DNA of 13,296 nucleotides from Actinomycetota bacterium (GTDB lineage: Bacteria > Actinomycetota > Actinomycetes > Nanopelagicales > Nanopelagicaceae), in contig WLCU01000004.1 of assembly GCA_009705165.1 (NCBI GenBank), forward strand, positions 1-13,296, given 5' to 3'. This document shows positions 1 to 6,686 of the stretch, one piece after another. Below the pieces are notes generated by a model. It saw only the letters and a list, made by a program, of their open reading frames with translations, made no database searches and was not told the DNA's origin. Position 1 is the stretch's first letter, and each line of letters begins with the position of its first letter. The position numbers and the translations under genes are program-made.

Positions 1-1435
1 CTGCAACTTCACAACGCTCCAAAGCAGTTTGGGTACGAAGCGACGCGTAATAATCCGTTCCAGATGCTTGATTGGCGCGCTTTTTTAATCCTGCGGTATC
101 GATGAATCGCCAAATGGATCCACCGAATTCGATGAGTTCATCCACTGGATCACGAGTAGTACCAGCAACATCATCAACAATTGAGCGGTGTTCACCAGCT
201 AAAGCATTAAGCAAAGAAGATTTACCAACGTTAGGTCGCCCAATTAATGCAACCTTTCGGTAACCATCCTGAGTTTGTGCTCCCCCAACTTCAGGAAGTT
301 TTGCAACGATGTTATCCAGCAAATCTCCAGAACCACGACCATGTAGAGCTGAAACAAAATAAGGCTCACCTAAACCTAATGACCAAAGTCCATGCGCTTC
401 AGCTTCTTCACGTTCGCCATCAACTTTATTTCCAATAAGTATGAGAGGCTTTTTTGCTTTGCGTAAATGTTGCACCAAAATATCATCTTCATCCAGCGCA
501 CCAACTTGAGCATCTACTACAAATGCGAGGACATCTGCTTCTTGCATTGCGATTTCTGCTCCCGCGCTTACTTGAACTGAAATTCCATCTGGTTTAGCTT
601 CCCAGCCACCTGTATCCATAATGATGAAACGGCGACCGCCCCATTCGCATTCGTATTGAATACGATCTCGCGTCACTCCAGGTGTGTCTTCAACAATCGC
701 TTCGCGACGACCAAGAAAACGATTTATAAGCGTTGATTTTCCTACATTGGGCCGCCCAAGAATTGCAACAATAGGAAGACCCAGCAACGAGCGCTGTCGC
801 AATAGCTCCCAAATACGTTCAACAGTTTCATCTAGATCTAGATTTGTTGAATCAATTTCAACAGCGTCAAAGGCAACTGTTAGAGGTGAAATAGTTCGCG
901 TTGAGTCTATTGAATCGCGATTTTCAAGTGAAGTTTTCACATCAACAGATTTATCTTCAGTTTCAATTTCGCGGCGAACAGCCCGCGCGTTTATGTCTGC
1001 AGTTAGATAGATTTTAAGTGCTGCATCTGAAACAACAACGGAACCTATGTCGCGACCTTCAACAACAATTCCTCGATCTGCTTGCGCAATAATTTTACGT
1101 TGTATGTTTAAAAGCTCTGCACGAATCTCTGGCATTGCGCTAATGCGACTTACATTTTCAGTAACAGAAGTTCCACGAATGGCATGAGTGATTTGAATAT
1201 CTCCGGCAAAAATATTTGGCGAAGTTGGATCAGAAACAAATCGAATGGGTGAACTTTTTAATACTTTAAGAATTGTTGCTGCATCTTCTGTTTTATTCTC
1301 AAGTGCTAACCAAGTTACAGCTCGGTATAGCGCACCAGTATCTAAATAGTTCCAACCTGCGCGAATTGCAATCGCTTTTGATGTACTTGATTTTCCTGCG
1401 CCACTCGGGCCATCTATTGCTACGACTATGCCCAT
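1..1435 (-). CDS. cmk-der: Fused cytidylate kinase / ribosome-assembly GTPase Der (partial, runs off left edge)
   Basis: One uninterrupted minus-strand frame starts at ATG 1435 and continues past base 1 with no stop (478 complete codons visible). Residues 1 to about 215 are cytidylate kinase (CMP/dCMP to CDP/dCDP): P-loop GPSGAGKSS at 9-17, LDTGALYRA at 31-39, then EGRDIGSVV. From about residue 222 the frame becomes Der (EngA), a GTPase acting in 50S subunit maturation: first G1 motif GRPNVGKST at 227-235, followed by [13 protein letters not shown] and NKVD; second G1 motif GRPNVGKSS at 399-407, followed by DDVAGTTRD and DTAGLKKR. The second G domain is incomplete and the C-terminal KH-like domain lies outside the window. 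I read the codons across the junction (about 840 to 720) and found neither a stop nor an internal start, so this is a true fusion, a form known in several actinobacteria. The start lies 15 bases after the tyrA stop, behind a modest AGTAGG site. Confidence 0.95.
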   Translation of the reverse strand, partial: MGIVVAIDGPSGAGKSSTSKAIAIRAGWNYLDTGALYRAVTWLALENKTEDAATILKVLKSSPIRFVSDPTSPNIFAGDIQITHAIRGTSVTENVSRISAMPEIRAELLNIQRKIIAQADRGIVVEGRDIGSVVVSDAALKIYLTADINARAVRREIETEDKSVDVKTSLENRDSIDSTRTISPLTVAFDAVEIDSTNLDLDETVERIWELLRQRSLLGLPIVAILGRPNVGKSTLINRFLGRREAIVEDTPGVTRDRIQYECEWGGRRFIIMDTGGWEAKPDGISVQVSAGAEIAMQEADVLAFVVDAQVGALDEDDILVQHLRKAKKPLILIGNKVDGEREEAEAHGLWSLGLGEPYFVSALHGRGSGDLLDNIVAKLPEVGGAQTQDGYRKVALIGRPNVGKSSLLNALAGEHRSIVDDVAGTTRDPVDELIEFGGSIWRFIDTAGLKKRANQASGTDYYASLRTQTALERCEVA

Positions 1436-1450
1436 GTGCTGAGCCTACTT

Positions 1451-2503
1451 CTATTTACGGATCGGATGAACGTTCCATCCGATCACAGAGAGATGGTTGG
1501 AAAGTTTTATTGCATCGGATTCTGAAAGCGCTAACGTGATGAGAGCATTTAGTTGTCCCGGTGAGTGCTCGATTGATAAATCTTCAACGTTAACTGACAT
1601 TGCTGCGCACTCGTTAAATATTGCGCCTAACTGTCCAGGTTTATCATCGATGACAATAGGAACATAGAAATATTCGCGGGCTTTGCCTCCATGTTTACCA
1701 GGAATCAATGCGCGTCCATCTCGTCCTTTGCGAATCAATTCGCCAATTTGCTCTTGATCATCCAGTGCAGAAATCATTTGAGTTAGGTCGCTTTGTAGAT
1801 TTATTAGTAATCCCCTTAATTCACCAGAATTTGCGTGAATAATCTCTTTCCAGAGATTCTCATCCGAGCTTGCAATACGCGTTGAATCCCGAAGACCGCC
1901 GCCAGCTAATTCAAGCCACTCCTGCGGAGAGCCATGAAGCTGGGCGGCCAAAAGTGAAGCTGCGATCTGAGGAAGGTGGGAAATGCGAGCCACAGCCCTG
2001 TCATGATCCTTGGCATCTAGAAAAACTGGAGTTGAACCGAGCAGTTCAACTAGTTCTTTGGCCTTTGCAACGCTGGCGGCGGAAGTTTGGGCCGTAGGCG
2101 TGAGAATCCAGGTGCGCGAAAGAAACAGGTCGCTTCGAGCAGACTCGGCTCCCCCAACTTCGCGTCCTGCCATTGGGTGAGTTGGTACGAACGAACTCAT
2201 AGGAAGCTTTGATGCCTGAACCTTTTCTATAGGTTCAGTTTTAACACTACATACATCCATAAACGTTGAGTTTGGGTTTAAATGATATTGCTGCTCTATG
2301 ACCTCAGAGAAGGCTTTTAATGGGGTGGCTATTACGATTAGTTCGGGTTCTAAAATCTGAACAGAACCAGTTAGATCTGCAGCCAAATTTTGATTGTTGC
2401 TATCAATATCGACCATCTCAACTGGAATTTTGGCAGCAGCAAGGGCCAGCCCAATTGAGGTTCCTATGAGGCCAGCTCCAACTACGCGCACTGATTGCAG
2501 CAT
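1451..2503 (-). CDS. tyrA: Prephenate dehydrogenase with C-terminal ACT domain
   Basis: This cytoplasmic enzyme carries out NAD(P)-dependent oxidative decarboxylation of prephenate to 4-hydroxyphenylpyruvate in tyrosine synthesis. The 350 residues show an N-terminal Rossmann motif GAGLIGTSIG (10-19), STFMDVCSVK (79-88), the catalytic-region HPMAGRE (109-115) and SHLPQ (175-179), then the helical dimerisation domain. Residues about 280-350 look like an ACT domain (VPIVIDDKPGQLGAIF), which in this family usually binds aromatic amino acids for feedback control; tyrosine inhibition is therefore an inference. The ATG directly abuts the aroH stop (TAA then ATG, 2506-2501), which suggests translational coupling. 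AroH makes the prephenate that this enzyme consumes. The stop is TAG at 1453-1451, and the cmk-der fusion follows 15 bases later. Confidence 0.95.
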   Translation of the reverse strand: MLQSVRVVGAGLIGTSIGLALAAAKIPVEMVDIDSNNQNLAADLTGSVQILEPELIVIATPLKAFSEVIEQQYHLNPNSTFMDVCSVKTEPIEKVQASKLPMSSFVPTHPMAGREVGGAESARSDLFLSRTWILTPTAQTSAASVAKAKELVELLGSTPVFLDAKDHDRAVARISHLPQIAASLLAAQLHGSPQEWLELAGGGLRDSTRIASSDENLWKEIIHANSGELRGLLINLQSDLTQMISALDDQEQIGELIRKGRDGRALIPGKHGGKAREYFYVPIVIDDKPGQLGAIFNECAAMSVNVEDLSIEHSPGQLNALITLALSESDAIKLSNHLSVIGWNVHPIRK

Positions 2504-2866
2504 TTATTGGGCAATATCTCGACGAAGTGCGCTCGCGCCGTGCAGATAGATATGGGCGATTTCAGCGTGGTTTTTGCCGCTTTCAATATGCAGCATCGCC
2601 CGTATTGTCCTAGCCAGTGCACCTGGAACATCTACTTCAACCGAGCCAATTAGAGGAACAGAGGCAAAGCCAATCTCGCGGCAAGCCGCAGCGGGAAAAG
2701 CTGCATCGAGATCTTTGGTGGATGTGAAAAAGACTGAGATGACATTTTCAGGTGTAAGCGAGTTCGCCTCCATAATCGCCAACATAAGCTCCTTCACACC
2801 TGCGGCAATAGCCTCAGGCGTATTTGCGCTCACTTGTGTAGCGCCACGAACAGCTCGAATGGACAT
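2504..2866 (-). CDS. aroH: Monofunctional chorismate mutase, AroH class
   Basis: This enzyme rearranges chorismate to prephenate, the branch point for phenylalanine and tyrosine. It is 120 residues, the usual size for the trimeric AroH (Bacillus subtilis type) fold rather than the all-helical AroQ type. Residues that align by eye with the known active site are Arg7 (IRAVRGAT), Phe57 and Arg63 (DAAFPAAACRE), Glu77 (GSVEVDV), Arg89 (ARTIRAML) and Tyr107 (HIYLHGA). It is the first gene after the 270-base repeat-bearing spacer and is coupled to tyrA, with no bases between stop and start. The ATG at 2866 lies about 8 bases after a weak GAAAGG site. Whether it has its own promoter or is read through from rluB cannot be decided from sequence alone. 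Confidence 0.94.
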   Translation of the reverse strand: MSIRAVRGATQVSANTPEAIAAGVKELMLAIMEANSLTPENVISVFFTSTKDLDAAFPAAACREIGFASVPLIGSVEVDVPGALARTIRAMLHIESGKNHAEIAHIYLHGASALRRDIAQ

Positions 2867-2924
2867 GGGATAAGGGTACCTTTCTCGGTCACTTTTCTGC
2901 TCAAATTTGATTAGTTATCTAACT

Positions 2925-2953
2925 ATTAAATTGTTTATCGATAAAACCCTTTA
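2925..2953. repeat. Imperfect direct repeat, copy A (ATTAAA-N6-ATCGATAAAAC-Y-CTTTA)
   Basis: The 29-base unit matches copy B at 24 of 29 positions by hand alignment. The 18-base 3' portion (2936-2953) differs from copy B at a single base. The repeat start points are 146 bases apart. It contains the 12-base palindrome TTTATCGATAAA at 2934-2945. A shorter related element (ATTAAA then GTCGATAAACC) lies between the two copies at 3005-3021. Confidence 0.7.
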
Positions 2954-3070
2954 GCGTTTTTAAATCAACATTTACTCTGAATTTACTGTTAATCACACTC
3001 GAGCATTAAAGTCGATAAACCGATAGTTATTTGCATTTCCATGCGTATCAATTATCGACTTATAGACAGT

Positions 3071-3099
3071 ATTAAATCAAATATCGATAAAACTCTTTA
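3071..3099. repeat. Imperfect direct repeat, copy B
   Basis: This is the second copy of the 29-base unit described for 2925-2953. The ATTAAA block lies at 3071-3076, followed after six variable bases by ATCGATAAAAC and CTCTTTA. The conserved six-base spacing between the two blocks in both copies argues for a selected, possibly protein-binding, arrangement rather than random AT-rich similarity. Confidence 0.7.
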
Positions 3100-3136
3100 A
3101 CTATTAATTCTATTTTGTCGATATATAGTAAAGACG

Positions 3137-3850
3137 TTATAACCCTAAAACGTTACGTAGATTTGTTAATTCTCCTGAGTTCAGGTTTCTCCAGCGGCCT
3201 TCGGGAGTGTCCCCCAAAGAGATCGGTCCGAAGTGTGTTCGGATTAGGCGCAGCACTTGAACATCGACAGCCTCCATCAGGCGCCGAATAATGTGATACC
3301 TGCCCTCGTGAATTGAAACCTCGAGCCACGTAGGCGAAAGCTCCTTATATGTCAGAACTCGCCCCATCCCATCTTCAAGCTCAATTCCTTTGAGCAGAAT
3401 TTTATCGATTCCGACAGGAAGCTTTCCCTCGTGTTCAATGATGTATGTCTTTTCAAGACCGTAGGAGGGGTGAGTTGCTCGAAAGGTTAAATCGCCATCA
3501 TTTGTCAGCAAAATTAGACCTTCTGAGTCCTTATCAAGGCGGCCAACATGAAATAAGCGCTCTTTACGTAGATCTATAAAATCACTCAAAGAGGGCCGAC
3601 CATCTGGGTCATACATGGTAGACAAAACACCCTTTGGTTTATGAAGTACAAGATAACTCTTAGACAAAGAACGTGTAATTGTCTCACCATCAACCATTAC
3701 ATTAACTAATTCAGGGTCGAATTTAGAGCCCATTTCACGGATTACGATTCCATCGACTGAAACTCGTCCAGAATCAATGAGTTCATCAGCCCCACGACGG
3801 CTTGTTATACCTGCATCAGCGATTATCTTATTAAGGCGCATTTGGCCCAT
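3137..3850 (-). CDS. rluB: rRNA pseudouridine synthase, RsuA/RluB family
   Basis: The product is predicted to isomerise a specific uridine in ribosomal RNA to pseudouridine; members next to scpAB are usually annotated RluB (23S rRNA), but the exact site cannot be read from sequence. The 237 residues begin with an S4 RNA-binding domain (about 4-50, RLNKIIADAGITSRRGADEL). The catalytic domain follows: KPKGVLST (71-78) and HVGRLDKDSEGLILLTNDG (101-119) with catalytic Asp106, then KTYIIE, and HEGRYHIIRRLM (181-192). The ATG at 3850 is supported by GGGAGG six bases upstream. That site is buried in a predicted hairpin (3857-3875). The gene follows scpB by 42 bases, as in many actinobacteria and Firmicutes. 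The 270-base spacer lies downstream. Confidence 0.93.
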   Translation of the reverse strand: MGQMRLNKIIADAGITSRRGADELIDSGRVSVDGIVIREMGSKFDPELVNVMVDGETITRSLSKSYLVLHKPKGVLSTMYDPDGRPSLSDFIDLRKERLFHVGRLDKDSEGLILLTNDGDLTFRATHPSYGLEKTYIIEHEGKLPVGIDKILLKGIELEDGMGRVLTYKELSPTWLEVSIHEGRYHIIRRLMEAVDVQVLRLIRTHFGPISLGDTPEGRWRNLNSGELTNLRNVLGL

Positions 3851-3856
3851 GGCTAT

Positions 3857-3875
3857 CCTCCCGACAGTCAGGAGG
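3857..3875 (-). promoter_or_regulatory. Hairpin enclosing the rluB ribosome binding site
   Basis: In the sense of rluB the 19 bases fold into an 8-pair stem (seven Watson-Crick pairs and one T-G) with a 3-base loop. The 5' arm contains CCTCC, a copy of the anti-Shine-Dalgarno core, and the 3' arm contains GGGAGG, the rluB ribosome binding site. The scpB stop lies about 17 bases before the stem, so a ribosome finishing scpB could disturb it and couple the two genes. The pairing is seen directly; the coupling is inference. Confidence 0.5.
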
Positions 3876-3892
3876 CAAAGATAGCGCGAAGG

Positions 3893-4444
3893 TTAGTCAG
3901 TTAGCGAATCGAGAATTTCATCCAGACCATCAAGATCTGGAAGGTATGGGGCAAGGGCTGGAAGATCTTCTAGCGAGTTAAGGCCCAACCGCTCCAAGAA
4001 ATAGCTGGTCGTCTTATACAAAATCGCACCTGTTTCATGCTCTAAGCCCGACTCTTCAACCAATCCCCTGGTAATTAGCGTCTTCATTACCGCTTCAACG
4101 TTAACCCCACGGATGGCTGATACACGGGCTCTGGAGACCGGCTGACGGTATGCAATCACTGAAAGGGTCTCAAGAGCTGCCTGAGTCAGGCGTGATTGCT
4201 GGCCATCTAATACGAACTTCTCGACCGCTGAGCTAAATTCTGGGTTGCTATAAAAACGCCACCCACCATTGACTTTGCGAAGGCAAAAGCCTCGATCCTC
4301 ATAGCTGGTTTCAAGGCGGGCAAGGGCCATTTCAACCTCTTCGACCGTCTTTTCAAGCACCTGTGCCAGGGTGAGCTCAGATACTGGCTCATCCACGACC
4401 ATCAGAATCGCTTCGATTGAACGCTCGATCTCTACATTAATCAT
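3893..4444 (-). CDS. scpB: Segregation and condensation protein B
   Basis: ScpB dimers bind ScpA in the SMC-kleisin condensin that compacts and separates chromosomes on the nucleoid. From ATG 4444 the product is 183 residues, normal for the family. It has two winged-helix regions: residues about 1-75 (IERSIEAILMVVDEPVSE, then GGWRFYSNPEF) and about 86-160. The second carries the family hallmark TQAALETLSVIAYRQPVSRA (87-106) and IRGV (111-114). The frame also has an ATG at 4471, which would add MTKRMRAVL. I prefer 4444 because it starts at the conserved N-terminus, overlaps the scpA stop by 8 bases (ATGATTAA) and follows a GAGGG site. The acidic tail LDGLDEILDSLTD ends at 3893. Confidence 0.93.
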   Translation of the reverse strand: MINVEIERSIEAILMVVDEPVSELTLAQVLEKTVEEVEMALARLETSYEDRGFCLRKVNGGWRFYSNPEFSSAVEKFVLDGQQSRLTQAALETLSVIAYRQPVSRARVSAIRGVNVEAVMKTLITRGLVEESGLEHETGAILYKTTSYFLERLGLNSLEDLPALAPYLPDLDGLDEILDSLTD

Positions 4445-5309
4445 TAACACTGCCCTCATTCGCTTCGTCATCTTCTAAAAACACGGGGATATCAAACTCG
4501 TCAGTGACCTCAACCTCGCCGGTTTCAGAGCCGGTCCAGCTAATCTGAAGCTCGCCCAGAGCCATCACCTGGTCAAAACGCAAGACCCCTTGGCGATAGA
4601 GATCAAGCAGGGCCAAAAAGCGAGCGACAATAACCAAGGTATTTTCGGCATCGGATACTAGATTCCTAAAACTCATACTCTTTGAGCGGCGCAAAGCCTC
4701 AACCACTAGTCGAGACTCTTCGGCAACGCTAACTAAAGGCAGATGTAGATGCTCGACGCTGACATGTGGGGCAACTTTTGGAGTCAATACGCGCTCGGCA
4801 ATGGCGGCAAAGCGTTGAGGCCCTACCCCGATTAGAACCTCAGGCAAGAGGGCGCTTAGTGTTGGATCTAGCGCCACAACACGTGGGAAATACTTATCGG
4901 CCAGAGTTATGCGCTCGTTAAAGGTTGCGGCGATCTCTTTAAAGGCTCTGTACTGCAGCAATCGGGCAAAGAGGATGTCACGAGCCTCTAGCAAAGCTAG
5001 GTCCTCTTCATCTTCGATTTCACCGCTAGGTAGCAAACGCGCAGCTTTTAGGTCTAGGAGCGTGGCAGCAACGACTAGAAACTCTGTTGCCTGATCTAGG
5101 CGCCAACCTTCACCTGAGGCCTCAAGAGCTCTAATGAAGGCGATGAACTCATCTGTAACCAGGCTAAGGGAGATTTCAGTGATATCCATCTTGTGGCGTG
5201 AGATGAGTTGAAGCAAGAGATCAAAAGGGCCATCAAAGTTGTCCAGGTGTACGGAAAAGCCACCTGTGGCAGCGTTTACATCCGTTGACTCTTCAACTGA
5301 CAAATCCAT
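4437..5309 (-). CDS. scpA: Segregation and condensation protein A (kleisin)
   Basis: ScpA is the kleisin that bridges the SMC heads and recruits ScpB. The 290-residue product shows the conserved N-terminal SMC-neck-binding helix region (FDGPFDLLLQLISRHKMDI, 25-43), followed by LDLKAARLLPS. A C-terminal winged helix, around NTLVIVARFLALLDLYRQG, would bind the SMC cap. An acidic C-terminal tail follows (EVEVTDEFDIPVFLEDDEANEG). The ATG at 5309 is preceded by GGGTGG. It is divergent from parA with an 81-base shared upstream region, and it overlaps scpB by 8 bases. By hand tally of sample lines scpA and scpB are near 50% GC or slightly above, against roughly 32-43% in sampled lines of parA, xerD and pyrG. 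Confidence 0.95.
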   Translation of the reverse strand: MDLSVEESTDVNAATGGFSVHLDNFDGPFDLLLQLISRHKMDITEISLSLVTDEFIAFIRALEASGEGWRLDQATEFLVVAATLLDLKAARLLPSGEIEDEEDLALLEARDILFARLLQYRAFKEIAATFNERITLADKYFPRVVALDPTLSALLPEVLIGVGPQRFAAIAERVLTPKVAPHVSVEHLHLPLVSVAEESRLVVEALRRSKSMSFRNLVSDAENTLVIVARFLALLDLYRQGVLRFDQVMALGELQISWTGSETGEVEVTDEFDIPVFLEDDEANEGSVND

Positions 5310-5329
5310 TGGACCACCCTACTTCACAG

Positions 5330-5358
5330 TTGCCCGACTTTGGCCTAACGCGTAGGCT
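5330..5358 (+). promoter_or_regulatory. Candidate parA promoter with overlapping inverted repeat
   Basis: TTGCCC (5330-5335) and TAGGCT (5353-5358) are separated by 17 bases, an acceptable but weak sigma-70-like pair. An inverted repeat, GCCTA-N5-TAGGC (5343-5357), overlaps the -10 element and sits midway in the 81-base divergent region between scpA and parA. A repressor bound there could control one or both units; the ribbon-helix-helix protein encoded downstream is an obvious candidate by analogy with autoregulated plasmid partition operons. All of this is inference from position and pattern. Confidence 0.3.
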
Positions 5359-5373
5359 CGCGCGCATAGTTCT

Positions 5374-5382
5374 AAAAGGAGG
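5374..5382 (+). promoter_or_regulatory. Strong ribosome binding site fixing the TTG start of parA
   Basis: AAAAGGAGG is close to the full anti-16S complement and ends 8 bases before TTG 5391. No ATG or GTG in the parA frame is nearby, and the closer TTG at 5384 is too near the site, so this element decides the start. A very strong site paired with a weak start codon is typical of dosage-tuned genes, but that reading is inference. Confidence 0.75.
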
Positions 5383-5390
5383 TTTGACGC

Positions 5391-6275
5391 TTGAACGCTA
5401 AATCGACAAATCAAGATGATGTGGCAACTACTGCAACTCTGCTTGGAAAATCAGCAACAAGTATTCCTGCACCGGCGAGTATCGCCGAGCACGGAAATGC
5501 AAAAGTAATTGCGATCTTCAACCAAAAAGGTGGCGTAGGAAAGACAACAACCACAATCAACCTTGGAGCATCTCTTGCTGAGTTAGGTCGAAGAGTTCTG
5601 CTGGTCGATTTCGACCCGCAAGGTGGTTTATCACTTGGCTTAGGAGTAAACGCCCACTCATTGCCTCTAGAACAAACTGTTTATTACGCACTCATGACTC
5701 CGACTGCAAACATTGACTCGATTGTTTTGAAGTCAGCAGTTCCGGGCTTGGATTTTCTCCCAGCTAACCGTGACTTAGGTACAGCTGAAACAACTTTAGG
5801 TGCTGAAATTGGTGGCCAGCAATATCTCAAGCGTGCTCTAAGTTCATTGCGCGATTACTACGATGTAATTTTAATTGACTGCCAGCCAACAATGGGTCAG
5901 TTAACTATTAACGCACTCGTTGCAGCAGATGAAGTAATTGTTCCGCTGCAGTGCGAGTACTTTGCCTTACATGGCTTTATTGAACTCAAGGGAAACCTGG
6001 ATAAAGTTAAAACTTTCCTAAACCCTGATTTAAAACTCATCGGAATTCTTGCAACCATGTATGACAAAAAGACTTCACATAACCGACAGGTTCTAGAAAG
6101 AATTCTTGAACAGTTCCCAAGTGATGTATTTGAAACGATTATCGCAAAGACAATTCGTTTTCCTGAAACGACAGTAGTTGGTGAACCAATTACTACGTAT
6201 GCAACTTCTTCCGGCGGAGCTGCTTCATATCGCCGACTAGCACGCGAACTAATTGCCCGAGGAGGCGCACGATGA
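5391..6275 (+). CDS. parA: ParA-family chromosome/cell-division positioning ATPase
   Basis: This is a Soj/ParA-type P-loop ATPase that would dimerise on ATP and bind the nucleoid non-specifically, positioning a cargo. Of 294 residues the first 38 are a variable Ser/Thr/Ala-rich extension. The deviant Walker A KGGVGKTT is at 46-53, the A' region LLVDFDPQGG at 70-79, and Walker B VILIDCQP at 159-166, followed by PLQCEYFALHG (185-195). No N-terminal helix-turn-helix is seen, so it resembles short (chromosomal or type Ib) ParAs rather than type Ia. Its place beside scpAB and xerD matches the second ParA of actinobacteria, called PldP in Corynebacterium glutamicum and linked there to division-site selection. 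It is thus probably not the parAB pair near the origin. It starts at TTG and overlaps the next gene by 4 bases (ATGA). Function beyond the ATPase fold is inferred. Confidence 0.9.
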   Translation: MNAKSTNQDDVATTATLLGKSATSIPAPASIAEHGNAKVIAIFNQKGGVGKTTTTINLGASLAELGRRVLLVDFDPQGGLSLGLGVNAHSLPLEQTVYYALMTPTANIDSIVLKSAVPGLDFLPANRDLGTAETTLGAEIGGQQYLKRALSSLRDYYDVILIDCQPTMGQLTINALVAADEVIVPLQCEYFALHGFIELKGNLDKVKTFLNPDLKLIGILATMYDKKTSHNRQVLERILEQFPSDVFETIIAKTIRFPETTVVGEPITTYATSSGGAASYRRLARELIARGGAR

Positions 6276-6682
6276 CCCGCAGAGCTAATCTTCCAGGTGC
6301 TGATGAACTATTTCGTTCTAATGCTCCAGCATTAAGCGCAGTTCCAGCACAAGCCGAAGCTCCTGCTCCCCTAGTGCCTCCAGCAATCACAACACCTAAG
6401 GCTGCATCAAGTAAAAAAGGTGTTCGCACAATTGCCCGTCGGCGTGTAACTACAGTTGATCGTTCACCATCTGGTCGCGAACGCCACGACGAGAAAATAA
6501 CGGTTTATCTCTCTCCTGATGAACTATTCGATTTAGACCAAGCTCGTTTGCAACTACGTGGTGACCTCGGTTTAGCAGTAGATCGAGGACGCATTGTTCG
6601 CGAATCAATCGCTGTAATTATTGCTGACCTTGAAGCCAAAGGCGATCAAAGTATTCTTGCTCGTCGCCTTCGCGGTCTATAA
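6272..6682 (+). CDS. Small basic protein with predicted ribbon-helix-helix domain, ParA partner candidate
   Basis: I do not recognise a named family with certainty. The 136 residues fall into three parts. An N-terminal segment carries the motif LPGADELFR (7-15). A flexible Ala/Pro-rich linker (about 17-45) leads into a strongly basic stretch (48-72, with ARRRV). The C-terminal domain (about 73-124) reads as strand KITVYLS, a helix from 82 to about 96, a loop, then a helix from about 107 to 121 and a basic end (ARRLRG). Strand-helix-helix is the ribbon-helix-helix pattern of dimeric DNA-binding proteins. It overlaps parA by 4 bases and has its own GGAGG site 6 bases upstream, so the two are co-translated. 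By analogy with ParG and similar plasmid proteins it may bind DNA and stimulate ParA through its disordered N-terminus. That role is inference. Confidence 0.8.
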   Translation: MTRRANLPGADELFRSNAPALSAVPAQAEAPAPLVPPAITTPKAASSKKGVRTIARRRVTTVDRSPSGRERHDEKITVYLSPDELFDLDQARLQLRGDLGLAVDRGRIVRESIAVIIADLEAKGDQSILARRLRGL

Positions 6683-6686
6683 ATAA

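Larger units (their letters stand above)
2867..3136. promoter_or_regulatory. AT-rich non-coding spacer with repeated TCGATA motifs upstream of aroH
   Basis: This is the only long gap in the window (270 bases), in a segment where most other junctions are 0 to 42 bases. It is strikingly AT-rich and has no plausible ORF. The hexamer TCGATA or its complement occurs at least five times: within 2934-2945 (perfect 12-base palindrome TTTATCGATAAA), 3012-3017, 3053-3058 (inverted), 3082-3089 (palindrome TATCGATA) and 3118-3123. A 29-base unit is duplicated within it. By position it is both the 3' region of rluB and the 5' region of aroH-tyrA-cmk-der. A regulator-binding promoter region is my preferred reading. 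I did not find a convincing -35/-10 pair, nor a strong GC hairpin with a T-run that would act as a terminator. Confidence 0.55.

Noticed and set aside
2998..3004. CTCGAG and the GCAT-TTCC-ATGC element as structured RNA
   Set aside because: The inverted repeats are only 4 to 6 bases long with weak pairing, so no riboswitch or small RNA call can be supported from sequence alone.
4445..4471. An upstream ATG start for scpB
   Set aside because: It adds an unconserved MTKRMRAVL and extends the overlap with scpA to 35 bases; ATG 4444 fits the family N-terminus and has a better-placed GAGGG site.
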